From positions 930,001 through 994,000 of the forward strand of contig NZ_BMUY01000001.1 of the NCBI RefSeq assembly GCF_014650435.1: a stretch of DNA of 64,000 nt, written 5' to 3'. Shown here one piece after another: positions 8,582-18,406 of the stretch. This stretch comes from Streptomyces tendae (GTDB taxonomy: Bacteria; Actinomycetota; Actinomycetes; Streptomycetales; Streptomycetaceae). A program made the translations under genes and the position numbers. Below the pieces are notes generated by a model. It worked only from the letters and a program-made list of their open reading frames with translations, had not been told where the DNA came from and ran no database searches. The stretch's first letter is position 1. Every line of letters begins with the position of its first letter.

Positions 8582-8653
8582 TGCCCCCGGCAGGATTCGA
8601 ACCTGCGCACACGGCTCCGGAGGCCGTTGCTCTATCCCCTGAGCTACGGGGGC
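8582..8653 (-). tRNA. tRNA-Arg (anticodon CCG)
   Basis: On the minus strand the acceptor arm GCCCCCG pairs with CGGGGGC. The T-arm GGTTCGAATCC is canonical, and the anticodon loop CTCCGGA carries CCG, reading CGG arginine codons. CCA is not encoded. The 3' end faces the accessory island, as expected for an integration site. Confidence 0.95.
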
Positions 8654-8833
8654 GTGTCCGACGCGGTCGGTGTTGCTCGCGGCGACGGGTAGAACACTAC
8701 CAGCTCGCCCGGGGTGGTCATGAACGGGTTTTGGCGGGTCGGGGAGGCGGCCTGGGCGGGGCGTTGTCCCTCGCAGGGGGTGGAAGTGGGGAAAACCCGG
8801 ACGCGGTGGCCGGGGGCGACCTACTCTCGAGTT

Positions 8834-9319
8834 GTGCCTAGGGCGTCCGGCCGGATTCTTGTTGTGGACGACAACAAGGTCATCCGGCAGCTGATCAGGG
8901 TCAACCTCGAGCTGGAGGGCTTCGAGGTCGTGACCGCGGGCGATGGTGTCGAGTGTCTGGAAGTCGTCCATCAGGTGCGGCCCGACGCCGTGACGCTGGA
9001 CGTGGTCATGCCTCGGCTGGACGGGCTCAGGACCGCTGCCCGGCTGCGTGCCGATCCGCGGACCCGGGACCTGCCGATCGCCATCGTCAGTGCCTGTACG
9101 CAGTACGAGGTCGACGCCGGGTTCGCCGCGGGAGCCGATGCCTTTCTGTCCAAGCCCTTCGAGCCCGCCGAGCTGATCGGTCTCGTACGGCAGTTGGTCG
9201 AGCGGAAGATCAGTGGGGTCGGCGGCGTCAAGGGTCTCAAGGGGGCGTCCGGGGCCGGCGCCTCGCTGCCGCGGGTTCGTGGGCTCGCCGGGGAGAGTGA
9301 GGCGTCCGCCCAGGCGTGA
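8834..9319 (+). CDS. Single-domain response regulator (receiver protein)
   Basis: The product is a 161-aa receiver domain with a short flexible tail. The acidic pocket D12/D13 (VVDD), phospho-acceptor D56 (TLDVVMP) and K107 (LSKPF) are all present. There is no DNA-binding output domain; the last 45 residues are Gly/Ala/Ser-rich. The start GTG at 8834 is chosen from the conserved RILVVDDN segment. No Shine-Dalgarno sequence is evident, so a leaderless or weakly translated message is possible. No histidine kinase is adjacent. Confidence 0.85.
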   Translation: MPRASGRILVVDDNKVIRQLIRVNLELEGFEVVTAGDGVECLEVVHQVRPDAVTLDVVMPRLDGLRTAARLRADPRTRDLPIAIVSACTQYEVDAGFAAGADAFLSKPFEPAELIGLVRQLVERKISGVGGVKGLKGASGAGASLPRVRGLAGESEASAQA

Positions 9320-9499
9320 TCGAAGGTTGGCGGAGGTCCTTGGGGCGTCCGGGTGGTGTTTTCGGATGCGTCCGGGGAGCGCTCGGGCTGTAGTCGGGCC
9401 CCCCTCGGCTTTCTCTCGCATCCTCGGCTGTCGTCCAAATCTCGGGACTGCCGCAAATCGGTTCGCTTACCCACCCCCTTCCTCCCATACGCTTGTCCC

Positions 9500-10603
9500 G
9501 TGACACCCGTAGAGCTCTCCCGCACCGTGCTGCACGCGGTGCGTCGCGCCGTCGACGCGGGGGAGCTGAGCGTGGCCGTCCCGACGCGTGCCGTGGTCGC
9601 GCCGCCGGGGCCCGGAGGGTGCGGGGACTACGCCACCGGCATCGCCCTCCAGCTGGCCCGCCCGGCCGGGCAGCCGCCCCTGAAGGTCGCCGAGGTGCTG
9701 CGGCCCCACCTCCTCGGGGCCGAGGGGATCACCGACGTCGTCCTCACCGGGCCGGGGTTCCTCAACATCAGCCTCGACCGGGCCGTCTCCCGCGTCGGGC
9801 TCGTCGGCGAGATCCTGCGCCGAGGAGAGCGGTACGGGTACGCCGACGGGCCCGACGGGCGCGTCGTCCAGCTCCACTGCCCCCACGACCTGCGTGCCGT
9901 CGTCGTCGCCGACGCAGCCGCACGGCTGCTTCGCTCCCAGGGCGCCCTCGTCCGCGTGACCGCCGAGGGGTTCGAGGACGCCTGGACCTCCGTCCTCGGG
10001 GTCGCCGTCGACGCCGTCGGGCGCGCTCCCGCCGAGCTGCCCGTCAACGTCCGGCCCGTCCCCGCCCCCGAGTCCGCCGACCCGATGTCCCTCGGGCGCG
10101 ACGCCGGACGCTGGGCCCTGCTCCACCCCGCGGCCCACGACCGGCCCCGGGCCGGCGACCAGCACCTCGTCCAGCGGGAGAGCAACCCCCTCTTCCGCGT
10201 GCGGTACGCCCACGCCCGCGCCCGTGCCGCCACGCGCAACGCCGCCGACCTCGGGTTCACCGCCGAACCCGGCCCCGTCACCGGTAGCGACACCGGTACT
10301 CCGACCGGCACCGCGACCGTCACCGCCCCCCTCGCAGACGTAGCGCCGGAACTCCTCGCCGCCCTCGCCGACCACCCCCGCGTCCTCGCCGCCGCCGCGG
10401 ACCACCGCGCCCCCGACCGGCTCGCCCGGCATCTCGTCACCGTCGCCGACGCCGCGCTGCCGTTCCTGCCCACCGTGCTGCCACGCGGCGGGGAGAAACC
10501 CTCGGCCGCCCACCGTGCCCGGCTGGCGCTCGCCGAAGCCGTCGGGGCGGTGCTGGCCGGCGGCCTGGACCTCCTCGGCATCGACGCACCCGACCACCTC
10601 TGA
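9500..10603 (+). CDS. nrtL: ArgS-related anticodon-binding protein NrtL
   Basis: The product is a 367-aa protein with the N-terminal additional domain of arginyl-tRNA synthetase (GDYATGIALQLA, FLNISLDR) and the C-terminal DALR anticodon-binding domain (NPLFRVRYAHAR onwards). The whole class I catalytic core between them, with HIGH and KMSK signatures, is missing. It is about 200 aa shorter than ArgRS, so it cannot aminoacylate by itself. This architecture is known in actinobacteria as NrtL. The GTG at 9500 begins the conserved TPVELSRTVLHAVRRAV segment. It precedes lysA by 18 nt and is likely co-transcribed with it. Confidence 0.85.
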   Translation: MTPVELSRTVLHAVRRAVDAGELSVAVPTRAVVAPPGPGGCGDYATGIALQLARPAGQPPLKVAEVLRPHLLGAEGITDVVLTGPGFLNISLDRAVSRVGLVGEILRRGERYGYADGPDGRVVQLHCPHDLRAVVVADAAARLLRSQGALVRVTAEGFEDAWTSVLGVAVDAVGRAPAELPVNVRPVPAPESADPMSLGRDAGRWALLHPAAHDRPRAGDQHLVQRESNPLFRVRYAHARARAATRNAADLGFTAEPGPVTGSDTGTPTGTATVTAPLADVAPELLAALADHPRVLAAAADHRAPDRLARHLVTVADAALPFLPTVLPRGGEKPSAAHRARLALAEAVGAVLAGGLDLLGIDAPDHL

Positions 10604-10621
10604 GAGAGCGCAGAAGACGCC

Positions 10622-12013
10622 ATGAGCCGTTCCGCACACCCCGCCGGGCCCCGGCACGCCGATGTCCTTCCTGAAGGGCACTACACCGCCCCCGCGGACG
10701 ATCTGAACGCCCTCGACCCCAAGGTCTGGGCGCACACCGTCGCTCGGGACGCGGACGGTGTCGTCACCGTCGGCGGACTCCCCGTCACCCAGCTCGCCGA
10801 GGAGTACGGCACCCCCGCCTACGTCCTCGACGAGGCCGACTTCCGGGACCGGGCGCGGGCCTGGCGCACCGCCTTCGGGGCCGACGCCGACGTCTTCTAC
10901 GCCGGGAAGGCATTCCTGTCCCGCGCCGTCGTGCGGTGGCTGGACGAGGAGGGGCTCAACCTCGACGTGTGCTCCGGTGGGGAGCTGGCCACCGCGCTCG
11001 CCGCCGGGATGAGCGCCGAGCGGATCGCCTTCCACGGGAACAACAAGTCGCCGGAGGAGATCGAGCGCGCCGTCCGTGCCGGGGTGGGGCGGATCGTCCT
11101 CGACTCCTTCCAGGAGATCGTGCGGGTCGCGCACATCGCCCAGACCCTCGGCAAGCGGCAGCGGGTGCAGATCCGGATCACCGTCGGGGTCGAGGCGCAC
11201 ACGCACGAGTTCATCGCCACCGCGCACGAGGACCAGAAGTTCGGCATTCCGCTGGCCGGCGGGCAGGCCGCCGAGGCCGTGCGCCGGGCGCTGCAGCTCG
11301 ACGGGCTCGAGGTCATCGGGATCCACTCCCACATCGGGTCGCAGATCTTCGACATGTCCGGGTTCGAGGTCGCCGCGCACCGGGTGGTGGGGCTGCTCAA
11401 GGACATCCGGGACGAGCACGGGGTCGAGCTGCCCGAGATCGACCTCGGGGGCGGCCTCGGTATCGCGTACACCAGTGACGACGACCCCCGCGAGCCGCAC
11501 GAGATCGCCAAGGCGCTGACCGAGATCGTGACGCGGGAGTGCGAGGGCGCGCGGCTCGCCACTCCCCGCATCTCCGTCGAGCCCGGGCGCGCCATCGTCG
11601 GGCCCACCGCCTTCACGCTGTACGAGGTCGGCACCGTCAAGCCGCTCGACGGGCTGCGGACGTACGTCTCCGTGGACGGGGGGATGTCGGACAACATCCG
11701 TACCGCGCTGTACGACGCCGAGTACAGCGTCGCCCTCGTCTCCCGCGCCTCGGACGCCGAGCCGATGCTCGTGCGCGTCGTCGGCAAGCACTGCGAGAGC
11801 GGGGACATCGTGGTGAAGGACGCGTTCCTGCCGGGGGACCTGGCCCCCGGTGACCTGATCGCCGTACCGGCGACGGGGGCGTACTGCCGCTCGATGGCCA
11901 GCAACTACAACCACGCGCTGCGGCCGCCCGTCGTCTCCGTGCGGGACGGCGAGGCGCGGGTCATCGTGCGGCGGGAGACCGAGGAGGATCTGCTGCGTCT
12001 CGATGTCGGGTGA
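10622..12013 (+). CDS. lysA: Diaminopimelate decarboxylase
   Basis: This enzyme decarboxylates meso-diaminopimelate to L-lysine, the last step of lysine synthesis. The 463-aa protein has the PLP-binding K96 (FYAGKAF), the HSHIGSQ segment, the phosphate-binding [18 protein letters not shown], and the CESGD segment that supplies the active-site cysteine across the dimer. The ATG start is 18 nt after nrtL. The length is normal for actinobacteria. Confidence 0.97.
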   Translation: MSRSAHPAGPRHADVLPEGHYTAPADDLNALDPKVWAHTVARDADGVVTVGGLPVTQLAEEYGTPAYVLDEADFRDRARAWRTAFGADADVFYAGKAFLSRAVVRWLDEEGLNLDVCSGGELATALAAGMSAERIAFHGNNKSPEEIERAVRAGVGRIVLDSFQEIVRVAHIAQTLGKRQRVQIRITVGVEAHTHEFIATAHEDQKFGIPLAGGQAAEAVRRALQLDGLEVIGIHSHIGSQIFDMSGFEVAAHRVVGLLKDIRDEHGVELPEIDLGGGLGIAYTSDDDPREPHEIAKALTEIVTRECEGARLATPRISVEPGRAIVGPTAFTLYEVGTVKPLDGLRTYVSVDGGMSDNIRTALYDAEYSVALVSRASDAEPMLVRVVGKHCESGDIVVKDAFLPGDLAPGDLIAVPATGAYCRSMASNYNHALRPPVVSVRDGEARVIVRRETEEDLLRLDVG

Positions 12014-12121
12014 TGCCCCCGCCCCCGCCCCCGGGCAGCTCGGGCGGAGGAGAAGACCCCGCCCCAGGAGTCGGTCGGCGAAGATCTTCCGGCTTGCGGG
12101 CCCTCCGAAAATGAAATAAAC

Positions 12122-12170
12122 GTCTCACGATCCGGACGAAAGGCAGAAAATCCCGTCCGGTGCGTGAGAC
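12122..12170 (+). promoter_or_regulatory. Long hairpin in the hom leader
   Basis: GTCTCACG at 12122-12129 begins an arm of about 17 nt that pairs with an arm ending GTGAGAC at 12170, with two mismatched positions and a loop of about 15 nt containing AAAGGCAGAAAA. It lies 39 nt upstream of the hom start. It is not followed by a T tract. It could be a terminator for lysA or a leader control element for hom. Confidence 0.5.
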
Positions 12171-12208
12171 TGGTCCAACCGTAGACGGTATGAAGGAAAC
12201 GAGGTCGG

Positions 12209-13501
12209 ATGATGCGTACGCGTCCGCTGAAGGTGGCGCTGCTGGGCTGTGGAGTGGTCGGCTCAGAGGTGGCGCGCATCATGACGACGCACGCCGCCGA
12301 CCTCGCCGCCCGGATCGGGGCGCCGGTGGAGCTCGCGGGTGTCGCCGTACGGCGGCCCGACAAGGTGCGCGAGGGCATCGACCCGGCCCTCGTCACCACC
12401 GACGCCACCGCCCTCGTCAAGCGCGGGGACATCGACGTGGTCGTCGAGGTGATCGGCGGGATCGAGCCCGCCCGTACGCTCATCACCACCGCCTTCGCGC
12501 ACGGCGCCTCCGTGGTCTCCGCCAACAAGGCGCTCATCGCCCAGGACGGCGCCGCCCTGCACGCCGCCGCCGACGAGCACGGCAAGGACCTCTACTACGA
12601 GGCCGCCGTCGCCGGTGCCATCCCGCTGATCCGGCCGCTGCGCGAGTCCCTCGCCGGCGACAAGGTCAACCGGGTGCTCGGCATCGTCAACGGGACGACC
12701 AACTTCATCCTCGATGCCATGGACTCGACCGGCGCCGGTTATCAGGAGGCGCTCGACGAGGCCACCGCCCTCGGGTACGCCGAGGCCGACCCGACCGCCG
12801 ACGTCGAGGGCTTCGACGCCGCCGCCAAGGCCGCCATCCTCGCCGGGATCGCCTTCCACACCCGCGTGCGCCTCGACGACGTCTACCGCGAGGGCATGAC
12901 CGAGGTCACCGCCGCCGACTTCGCCTCCGCCAAGGAGATGGGCTGCACCATCAAGCTGCTCGCCATCTGCGAGCGGGCGGCGGACGGGGGGTCGGTCACC
13001 GCGCGCGTGCATCCCGCGATGATCCCGCTCAGCCATCCGCTGGCCAACGTGCGCGAGGCGTACAACGCCGTGTTCGTGGAGTCCGAGGCCGCCGGTCAGC
13101 TCATGTTCTACGGGCCCGGGGCCGGCGGTTCGCCGACCGCGTCCGCCGTCCTCGGCGACCTGGTGGCCGTGTGCCGCAACCGGATCGGCGGAGCGACCGG
13201 ACCCGGTGAGTCCGCCTACGCGGCGCTGCCCGTCTCCCCGATGGGCGACGTCGTCACGCGCTACCACATCAGCCTCGACGTGGCCGACAAACCGGGCGTG
13301 CTCGCCCAGGTCGCGACCGTGTTCGCGGAGCACGGTGTCTCCATCGACACCGTGCGGCAGTCCGGCAAGGACGGCGAGGCATCCCTCGTCGTCGTCACCC
13401 ACCGCGCGTCCGACGCCGCCCTCGGCGGTACGGTCGAGGCGCTGCGCAAGCTCGACACCGTGCGGGGTGTCGCCAGCATCATGCGGGTTGAAGGAGAGTA
13501 A
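12209..13501 (+). CDS. hom: Homoserine dehydrogenase
   Basis: This enzyme reduces aspartate semialdehyde to homoserine, the branch point to threonine and methionine. The 430-aa protein has an N-terminal NAD(P)-binding loop (GCGVVGSE, 13-20), the NKALI and YYEAAVAGAIP segments, the signature around GIVNGTTNFIL, and a C-terminal ACT domain (from about residue 350, DKPGVLAQVATVF), which usually mediates threonine feedback inhibition. The ATG follows a GAGG site. It starts a hom-thrC-thrB gene set. Confidence 0.97.
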   Translation: MMRTRPLKVALLGCGVVGSEVARIMTTHAADLAARIGAPVELAGVAVRRPDKVREGIDPALVTTDATALVKRGDIDVVVEVIGGIEPARTLITTAFAHGASVVSANKALIAQDGAALHAAADEHGKDLYYEAAVAGAIPLIRPLRESLAGDKVNRVLGIVNGTTNFILDAMDSTGAGYQEALDEATALGYAEADPTADVEGFDAAAKAAILAGIAFHTRVRLDDVYREGMTEVTAADFASAKEMGCTIKLLAICERAADGGSVTARVHPAMIPLSHPLANVREAYNAVFVESEAAGQLMFYGPGAGGSPTASAVLGDLVAVCRNRIGGATGPGESAYAALPVSPMGDVVTRYHISLDVADKPGVLAQVATVFAEHGVSIDTVRQSGKDGEASLVVVTHRASDAALGGTVEALRKLDTVRGVASIMRVEGE

Positions 13502-13507
13502 CCAGCA

Positions 13508-14566
13508 ATGACTCACCAGTGGCGCGGAATCATCGAGGAGTACCGGGACCGGCTGCCCGTCTCCGACAGCACGCCCGTCGTGACGCTCCGCGAGGGCGGC
13601 ACCCCGCTCGTGCCCGCGCAGGTGCTCTCCGAGCGCACGGGCTGCGAGGTCCACCTCAAGGTCGAGGGGGCCAACCCGACCGGGTCCTTCAAGGACCGCG
13701 GCATGACGATGGCCATCAGCAAGGCCAAGGAGGAGGGCGCGCAGGCCGTCATCTGCGCGTCCACCGGCAACACGTCCGCGAGTGCCGCCGCGTACGGCGT
13801 GCGCGCGGGCATGGTCTCCGCCGTGCTCGTGCCGCAGGGCAAGATCGCGCTGGGCAAGATGGGCCAGGCCCTCGTGCACGGCGCGAAGATCCTCCAGGTC
13901 GACGGCAACTTCGACGACTGCCTCACGCTGGCCCGTGCGCTCAGCGACAACTACCCCGTGGCGCTGGTCAATTCGGTCAACCCGGTGCGTATCGAGGGGC
14001 AGAAGACGGCCGCCTTCGAGATCGTGGACATGCTCGGCGACGCGCCCGACATACACGTCCTCCCGGTGGGCAACGCGGGCAACATCACCGCGTACTGGAA
14101 GGGGTACAAGGAGTACGCCGCCGACGGCGTCAGCACCCGCAAGCCCCGCATGTGGGGGTTCCAGGCATCCGGCTCCGCCCCGATCGTGCGCGGCGAGGTC
14201 GTCAAGGACCCCTCGACCATCGCCACCGCCATCCGGATCGGCAACCCCGCCTCGTGGGACTTCGCGCTCGCTGCGCGGGACGAGTCGGGCGGCGCCATCG
14301 ACGAGGTGACGGACCGTGAGATCCTGCGTGCCTACCGGCTGTTGGCCTCCCAGGAGGGCGTCTTCGTGGAGCCCGCCTCCGCCGCCTCCGTGGCCGGTCT
14401 GCTGAAGGCCGCAGAGCAGGGCAAGGTCGACCCGGGGCAGCGCATCGTGTGCACCGTCACCGGCAACGGGCTGAAGGACCCGGACTGGGCCGTCGCCGGC
14501 GCCCCGCAGCCGGTCACCGTCCCGGTCGACGCGGCGACCGCGGCCGAGCGGCTCGGCCTGGTCTGA
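13508..14566 (+). CDS. thrC: Threonine synthase
   Basis: This PLP enzyme converts O-phosphohomoserine to threonine. The 352-aa protein has the PLP lysine K62 in TGSFKDRGM, the SxGN loop ([15 protein letters not shown]) and the [14 protein letters not shown] phosphate-binding segment. It lies 6 nt after hom behind a GGAGA site, so it is translated from the same message. The length is typical of the short bacterial form. Confidence 0.97.
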   Translation: MTHQWRGIIEEYRDRLPVSDSTPVVTLREGGTPLVPAQVLSERTGCEVHLKVEGANPTGSFKDRGMTMAISKAKEEGAQAVICASTGNTSASAAAYGVRAGMVSAVLVPQGKIALGKMGQALVHGAKILQVDGNFDDCLTLARALSDNYPVALVNSVNPVRIEGQKTAAFEIVDMLGDAPDIHVLPVGNAGNITAYWKGYKEYAADGVSTRKPRMWGFQASGSAPIVRGEVVKDPSTIATAIRIGNPASWDFALAARDESGGAIDEVTDREILRAYRLLASQEGVFVEPASAASVAGLLKAAEQGKVDPGQRIVCTVTGNGLKDPDWAVAGAPQPVTVPVDAATAAERLGLV

Positions 14567-14652
14567 CCGCCGCACCCGCGCCGCGCACCCGTGGAAGGCG
14601 CCCGGCGTAAGAGGGCGTAAGCGACGTCCAGCCGGGAATGTCACTTACGGGG

Positions 14653-14708
14653 GGTGCACAGGGGGCTTACGACACGCATCGTGCGCCTCCTGTGCGCCCT
14701 ATGTCGCC
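14653..14708 (+). terminator. Imperfect hairpin between thrC and thrB
   Basis: GGTGCACAGG (14653-14662) pairs with CCTGTGCGCC (14699-14708) with one mismatch; the 36-nt loop contains a further small stem. It may reduce read-through from thrC. thrB is then probably also transcribed from its own promoter in the following 200 nt, where a TAGGCT (-10-like) hexamer lies at 14726-14731. Confidence 0.35.
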
Positions 14709-14832
14709 ACAGAACCTTCCTTCGATAGGCTGTACCTAACCCGCCTGCCGCATATGCCGCGGTGCCGCGCTGTCTCCGCGGTCGCGCCCAGGGCCGGGTA
14801 CGTCATCGTCCTCGTCATCGAACGTCATTCGA

Positions 14833-14886
14833 CAGTCACGGCAGTCACCAGAGTCACTACGGTCACGGCAGTTTCGACAGTCACGC
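14833..14886 (+). repeat. Six tandem 9-nt repeats in the thrB leader
   Basis: The units run as CAGTCACGG, CAGTCACCA, GAGTCACTA, CGGTCACGG, CAGTTTCGA, CAGTCACGC, all in 9-nt phase. They end 23 nt before the thrB start, just ahead of its AAGGAGAG site. Confidence 0.75.
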
Positions 14887-14909
14887 AGCTCAAGGAGAGT
14901 CGTCTAGCG

Positions 14910-15839
14910 ATGGCCGGTCCAGCGTTCCGCGCCGCCGCCGTCAGGGTGCGCGTCCCCGCCACCAGCGCCAATCTCGGTCCGGGCTTCGACGCCCTGGGCC
15001 TCGCGCTGGGTCTCTACGACGACGTGGTCGTCCGGGTGGCCGACTCCGGGCTGCACATCGACATCGCGGGTGAGGGCAGCGAGACCCTCCCGCGCGACGA
15101 GAAGCACCTCCTCGTCCGCTCCCTGCGCACCGCCTTCGACCTGCTCGGCGGACAGCCGCGCGGCCTGGAGATCGTCTGCGCCAACCGCATCCCGCACGGC
15201 CGCGGCCTCGGCTCCTCCTCCGCCGCCATCTGCGCCGGCATCGTCGCCGCGCGCGCGGTGACCATAGGCGGCGAGGCCCGCCTCGACGACGCCGCGCTGC
15301 TCGACCTCGCCACCGAGATCGAGGGCCACCCCGACAACGTGGCGGCCTGTCTGCTGGGCGGTTTCACCCTGTCCTGGATGGAGTCCGGCGCCGCCCGGGC
15401 GATCAGGATGGAGCCCTCCGATTCCATCGTTCCGGTGGTTTTCGTGCCCGGGAAGCCGGTACTGACCCAGACCGCGCGCGGACTGCTCCCGCGCAGCGTC
15501 CCGCACGTCGACGCCGCCGCCAACGCCGGCCGCGCCGCGCTGCTCGTCGAGGCCCTCACCCGGCGCCCCGAGCTGCTGCTGCCGGCCACCGAGGACCGCC
15601 TGCACCAGGAGTACCGCGCGCCGGCCATGCCGGAGAGCGCGGCACTGGTGGAACGGCTGCGCGGCGACGGCATCCCCGCGGTGATCTCGGGTGCCGGACC
15701 CACGGTGATGGCACTGGCCGACGCCGACACGGCCGACAAGGTCGAGGCGCTGGCCGGAACGGACTGGGCGGCCAACCGGCTCGGCCTGGACCAGCAGGGC
15801 GCGAGCGTCCTGCCCCTGGCGACCGCCAGTGACACCTGA
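14910..15839 (+). CDS. thrB: Homoserine kinase
   Basis: This GHMP-family kinase phosphorylates homoserine for threonine synthase. The 309-aa protein begins with the family N-terminus VPATSANLGPGFDALGLAL and has the GHMP ATP loop PHGRGLGSSSA (95-105) and a C-terminal GAGPTVMAL motif. The ATG at 14910 is chosen because AAGGAGAG lies 11 nt upstream and homologues start here. A 340-nt leader with 9-nt repeats separates it from thrC. Confidence 0.95.
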   Translation: MAGPAFRAAAVRVRVPATSANLGPGFDALGLALGLYDDVVVRVADSGLHIDIAGEGSETLPRDEKHLLVRSLRTAFDLLGGQPRGLEIVCANRIPHGRGLGSSSAAICAGIVAARAVTIGGEARLDDAALLDLATEIEGHPDNVAACLLGGFTLSWMESGAARAIRMEPSDSIVPVVFVPGKPVLTQTARGLLPRSVPHVDAAANAGRAALLVEALTRRPELLLPATEDRLHQEYRAPAMPESAALVERLRGDGIPAVISGAGPTVMALADADTADKVEALAGTDWAANRLGLDQQGASVLPLATASDT

Positions 15840-16268
15840 CGCGGACGGTTGCCGGATTTCGAGAGGGGGAATGTTTGTTGGATCCGGTAGTGTTAACCTC
15901 AAGTCTGCACCCGACCCCACCATGGCGAGGTGCCTCGTGTCCCCGTCCGGGACAGACATTCTTCCGGGAGCCCCCCAAGCCGCATTGTGCAGTGAGTGTC
16001 GTACGTGATCAGTACGGCCGACACGGGCATTGAGCGGCCCACCGGTGGGGGTTACCCCCTCTGGGGGAGTTTCGGAACCGGTGCGACCACGCCGCATGAC
16101 ACAGACACCGGGTGCCACGGCTAGGGGAAGCGCCATCACCAGATATCTCTTCCGCCGTTCAGGCGGACCACCGCCCCGGCACGGTTCGCACAGCAAGGAC
16201 CGAAGCCGGACAGCACAACCGGTCGCCGAGCCAGACAGGCCGACGTCCGCTCCAGGGAAGGACCCTTC
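15840..16268 (+). promoter_or_regulatory. Long leader region of rho
   Basis: There is no firmly supported gene in these 429 nt. A TAGTGT hexamer at about 15890 is a possible -10 element. At 16047-16067 a G5 tract, a C5 tract and another G5 tract are separated by 3 nt each, so the central C5 can pair with either neighbour. A frame from about 16096 ([19 protein letters not shown]...) ends in TGA overlapping the rho GTG (GTGA), but its third codon positions are not strongly G/C, so it is listed as a possible leader peptide only. Confidence 0.5.
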
Positions 16269-18377
16269 GTGAGCGACACCACCGATCTGATGGGCGCACG
16301 TGTCGAGGAGACCGCTGCCGCGCCCGCCACGGACGCCTCCGCGCCTGCCACCGGTGCCGGCTCCCGGCGGCGCCGCGGTACCGGCCTCGAGGGCATGGTG
16401 CTGGCCGAGCTGCAGCAGGTCGCATCCGGCCTCGGCATCAGGGGCACCGCGCGTATGCGCAAGAGCCAGCTGATCGAGGTCATCAAGGAGGCGCAGGCCG
16501 CGGGGGGAGCCCCCGCCAAGGCCGCGTCCGCCGCCGCGGACACCGCCGGCGAGACCAAGCCGAAGCGCCGCAGCACCTCCCGGACCCGTACGGGCGACGA
16601 GGCTCCCGCCGAGAAGGCGGAGAAGGCCGAGAAGACGGAGAAGGCCGGCAAGGCCGACAAGAAGGCGGACAAGGCGGCCGCCGACCAGGCCGCCCAGCAG
16701 CAGATCGAGATCCCCGGTCAGCCGTCCCCCAAGGTCAACGCCTCGGCCGAGCAGGCCGCTCCCGCCGACGACGCCCCCTCCGAGCGCCGTCGTCGCCGGG
16801 CCACCGCCGACGCGGGCAGCCCGTCCGCCGGCACCGAGGCGGTGGCGGTCGAGACCCGCGCCGAGCCGAAGGCCGACGCGTCGGCCGCCCAGCAGCAGAC
16901 GCAGGGCCACCAGCAGGGCCAGGGCGACGCCCGTTCCGACGGCGAGGGCGGCGAGGGCCGCCGTCGCGACCGCCGTGACCGTGGCGACCGCGGTGACCGT
17001 GGCGACCGCGGTGACCGGGGCGGCCGCGACCGGCGCAACAAGGGCGACGACCAGCAGAACCAGGGCGGCGGTCGTCAGGACCGCCAGCAGCAGGGCGGCG
17101 GACGCCAGGACCGCCAGCAGCACGACGACGGTTACGACGACGACGCGGGCGGCCGTCGCGGCCGTCGGGGCCGTTACCGGGACCGCCGGGGCCGTCGCGG
17201 GCGCGACGAGATCCAGGAGCCGCAGATCAACGAGGACGACGTCCTCATCCCGGTCGCCGGCATCCTCGACATCCTCGACAACTACGCGTTCATCCGGACC
17301 TCCGGCTACCTGCCCGGCCCGAACGACGTGTACGTCTCCCTCGCCCAGGTCCGCAAGAACGGCCTGCGCAAGGGCGACCACCTCACCGGTGCCGTGCGCC
17401 AGCCCAAGGAGGGCGAGCGCCGTGAGAAGTTCAACGCGCTGGTCCGGCTCGACTCCGTCAACGGCATGGCCCCCGAACACGGCCGCGGCCGCCCGGAGTT
17501 CAACAAGCTCACCCCGTTGTACCCGCAGGACCGCCTCCGCCTGGAGACGGACCCGGGCGTCCTCACCACCCGCATCATCGACCTGGTCGCGCCGATCGGT
17601 AAGGGCCAGCGCGGTCTGATCGTGGCCCCGCCGAAGACCGGCAAGACCATGATCATGCAGGCGATCGCCAACGCGATCACGCACAACAACCCCGAGTGCC
17701 ACCTGATGGTCGTCCTGGTCGACGAGCGTCCGGAAGAGGTCACCGACATGCAGCGGTCGGTGAAGGGCGAGGTCATCTCCTCGACCTTCGACCGCCCGGC
17801 CGAGGACCACACCACGGTCGCCGAGCTGGCCATCGAGCGCGCCAAGCGCCTGGTGGAGCTGGGTCACGACGTCGTCGTGCTGCTCGACTCGATCACGCGT
17901 CTGGGCCGTGCGTACAACCTGGCCGCCCCGGCCTCCGGCCGCATCCTGTCCGGTGGTGTCGACTCGACCGCCCTGTACCCGCCGAAGCGCTTCTTCGGTG
18001 CGGCCCGCAACATCGAGGACGGCGGCTCGCTGACCATCCTCGCCACCGCACTGGTGGACACCGGGTCCCGCATGGACGAGGTCATCTTCGAGGAGTTCAA
18101 GGGCACCGGCAACGCCGAGCTCAAGCTCGACCGGAAGCTCGCCGACAAGCGCATCTTCCCCGCGGTGGACGTCGACGCGTCCGGCACCCGCAAGGAGGAG
18201 ATCCTGCTCGGCAGCGACGAGCTGGCCATCACCTGGAAGCTGCGCCGGGTGCTGCACGCCCTCGACCAGCAGCAGGCGATCGAACTGCTCCTCGACAAGA
18301 TGAAGCAGACCAAGTCGAACGCCGAGTTCCTGATGCAGATCCAGAAGACGACCCCGACCCCCGGCAACGGCGACTGA
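16269..18377 (+). CDS. rho: Transcription termination factor Rho
   Basis: This hexameric RNA helicase ends transcription. The 702-aa protein has an N-terminal Rho_N helical domain (about 42-80), then roughly 220 residues of Ala/Glu/Lys- and Arg/Gly/Asp-rich disorder (including [11 protein letters not shown] repeats near 235-255), the cold-shock RNA-binding domain (about 320-390), and the ATPase domain with Walker A APPKTGKT (453-460) and Walker B VVVLLDS. The disordered insertion is usual in high-GC actinobacterial Rho and adds RNA affinity. The GTG start follows AGGGAAGGA. E. coli Rho has about 419 aa, so the insertion explains the extra length. Confidence 0.98.
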   Translation: MSDTTDLMGARVEETAAAPATDASAPATGAGSRRRRGTGLEGMVLAELQQVASGLGIRGTARMRKSQLIEVIKEAQAAGGAPAKAASAAADTAGETKPKRRSTSRTRTGDEAPAEKAEKAEKTEKAGKADKKADKAAADQAAQQQIEIPGQPSPKVNASAEQAAPADDAPSERRRRRATADAGSPSAGTEAVAVETRAEPKADASAAQQQTQGHQQGQGDARSDGEGGEGRRRDRRDRGDRGDRGDRGDRGGRDRRNKGDDQQNQGGGRQDRQQQGGGRQDRQQHDDGYDDDAGGRRGRRGRYRDRRGRRGRDEIQEPQINEDDVLIPVAGILDILDNYAFIRTSGYLPGPNDVYVSLAQVRKNGLRKGDHLTGAVRQPKEGERREKFNALVRLDSVNGMAPEHGRGRPEFNKLTPLYPQDRLRLETDPGVLTTRIIDLVAPIGKGQRGLIVAPPKTGKTMIMQAIANAITHNNPECHLMVVLVDERPEEVTDMQRSVKGEVISSTFDRPAEDHTTVAELAIERAKRLVELGHDVVVLLDSITRLGRAYNLAAPASGRILSGGVDSTALYPPKRFFGAARNIEDGGSLTILATALVDTGSRMDEVIFEEFKGTGNAELKLDRKLADKRIFPAVDVDASGTRKEEILLGSDELAITWKLRRVLHALDQQQAIELLLDKMKQTKSNAEFLMQIQKTTPTPGNGD

Positions 18378-18406
18378 GCCACCGCCGGCCGGTTCGCGGT
18401 CCGGAA

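Noticed and set aside
9500..10603. A truncated, broken argS
   Set aside because: The reading frame is intact and codon use is normal, and the domain order matches the known NrtL architecture rather than a decayed ArgRS.
14904..18257. A very long open frame on the minus strand opposite thrB and rho (and similar long frames opposite argS-like, atp, filP-scy and other genes)
   Set aside because: In DNA above 70% GC, stop codons are rare in frames antisense to real genes. These frames have low-complexity Gly/Arg/Val/Leu composition, no motifs and no ribosome-binding sites, and the plus-strand genes are certain.
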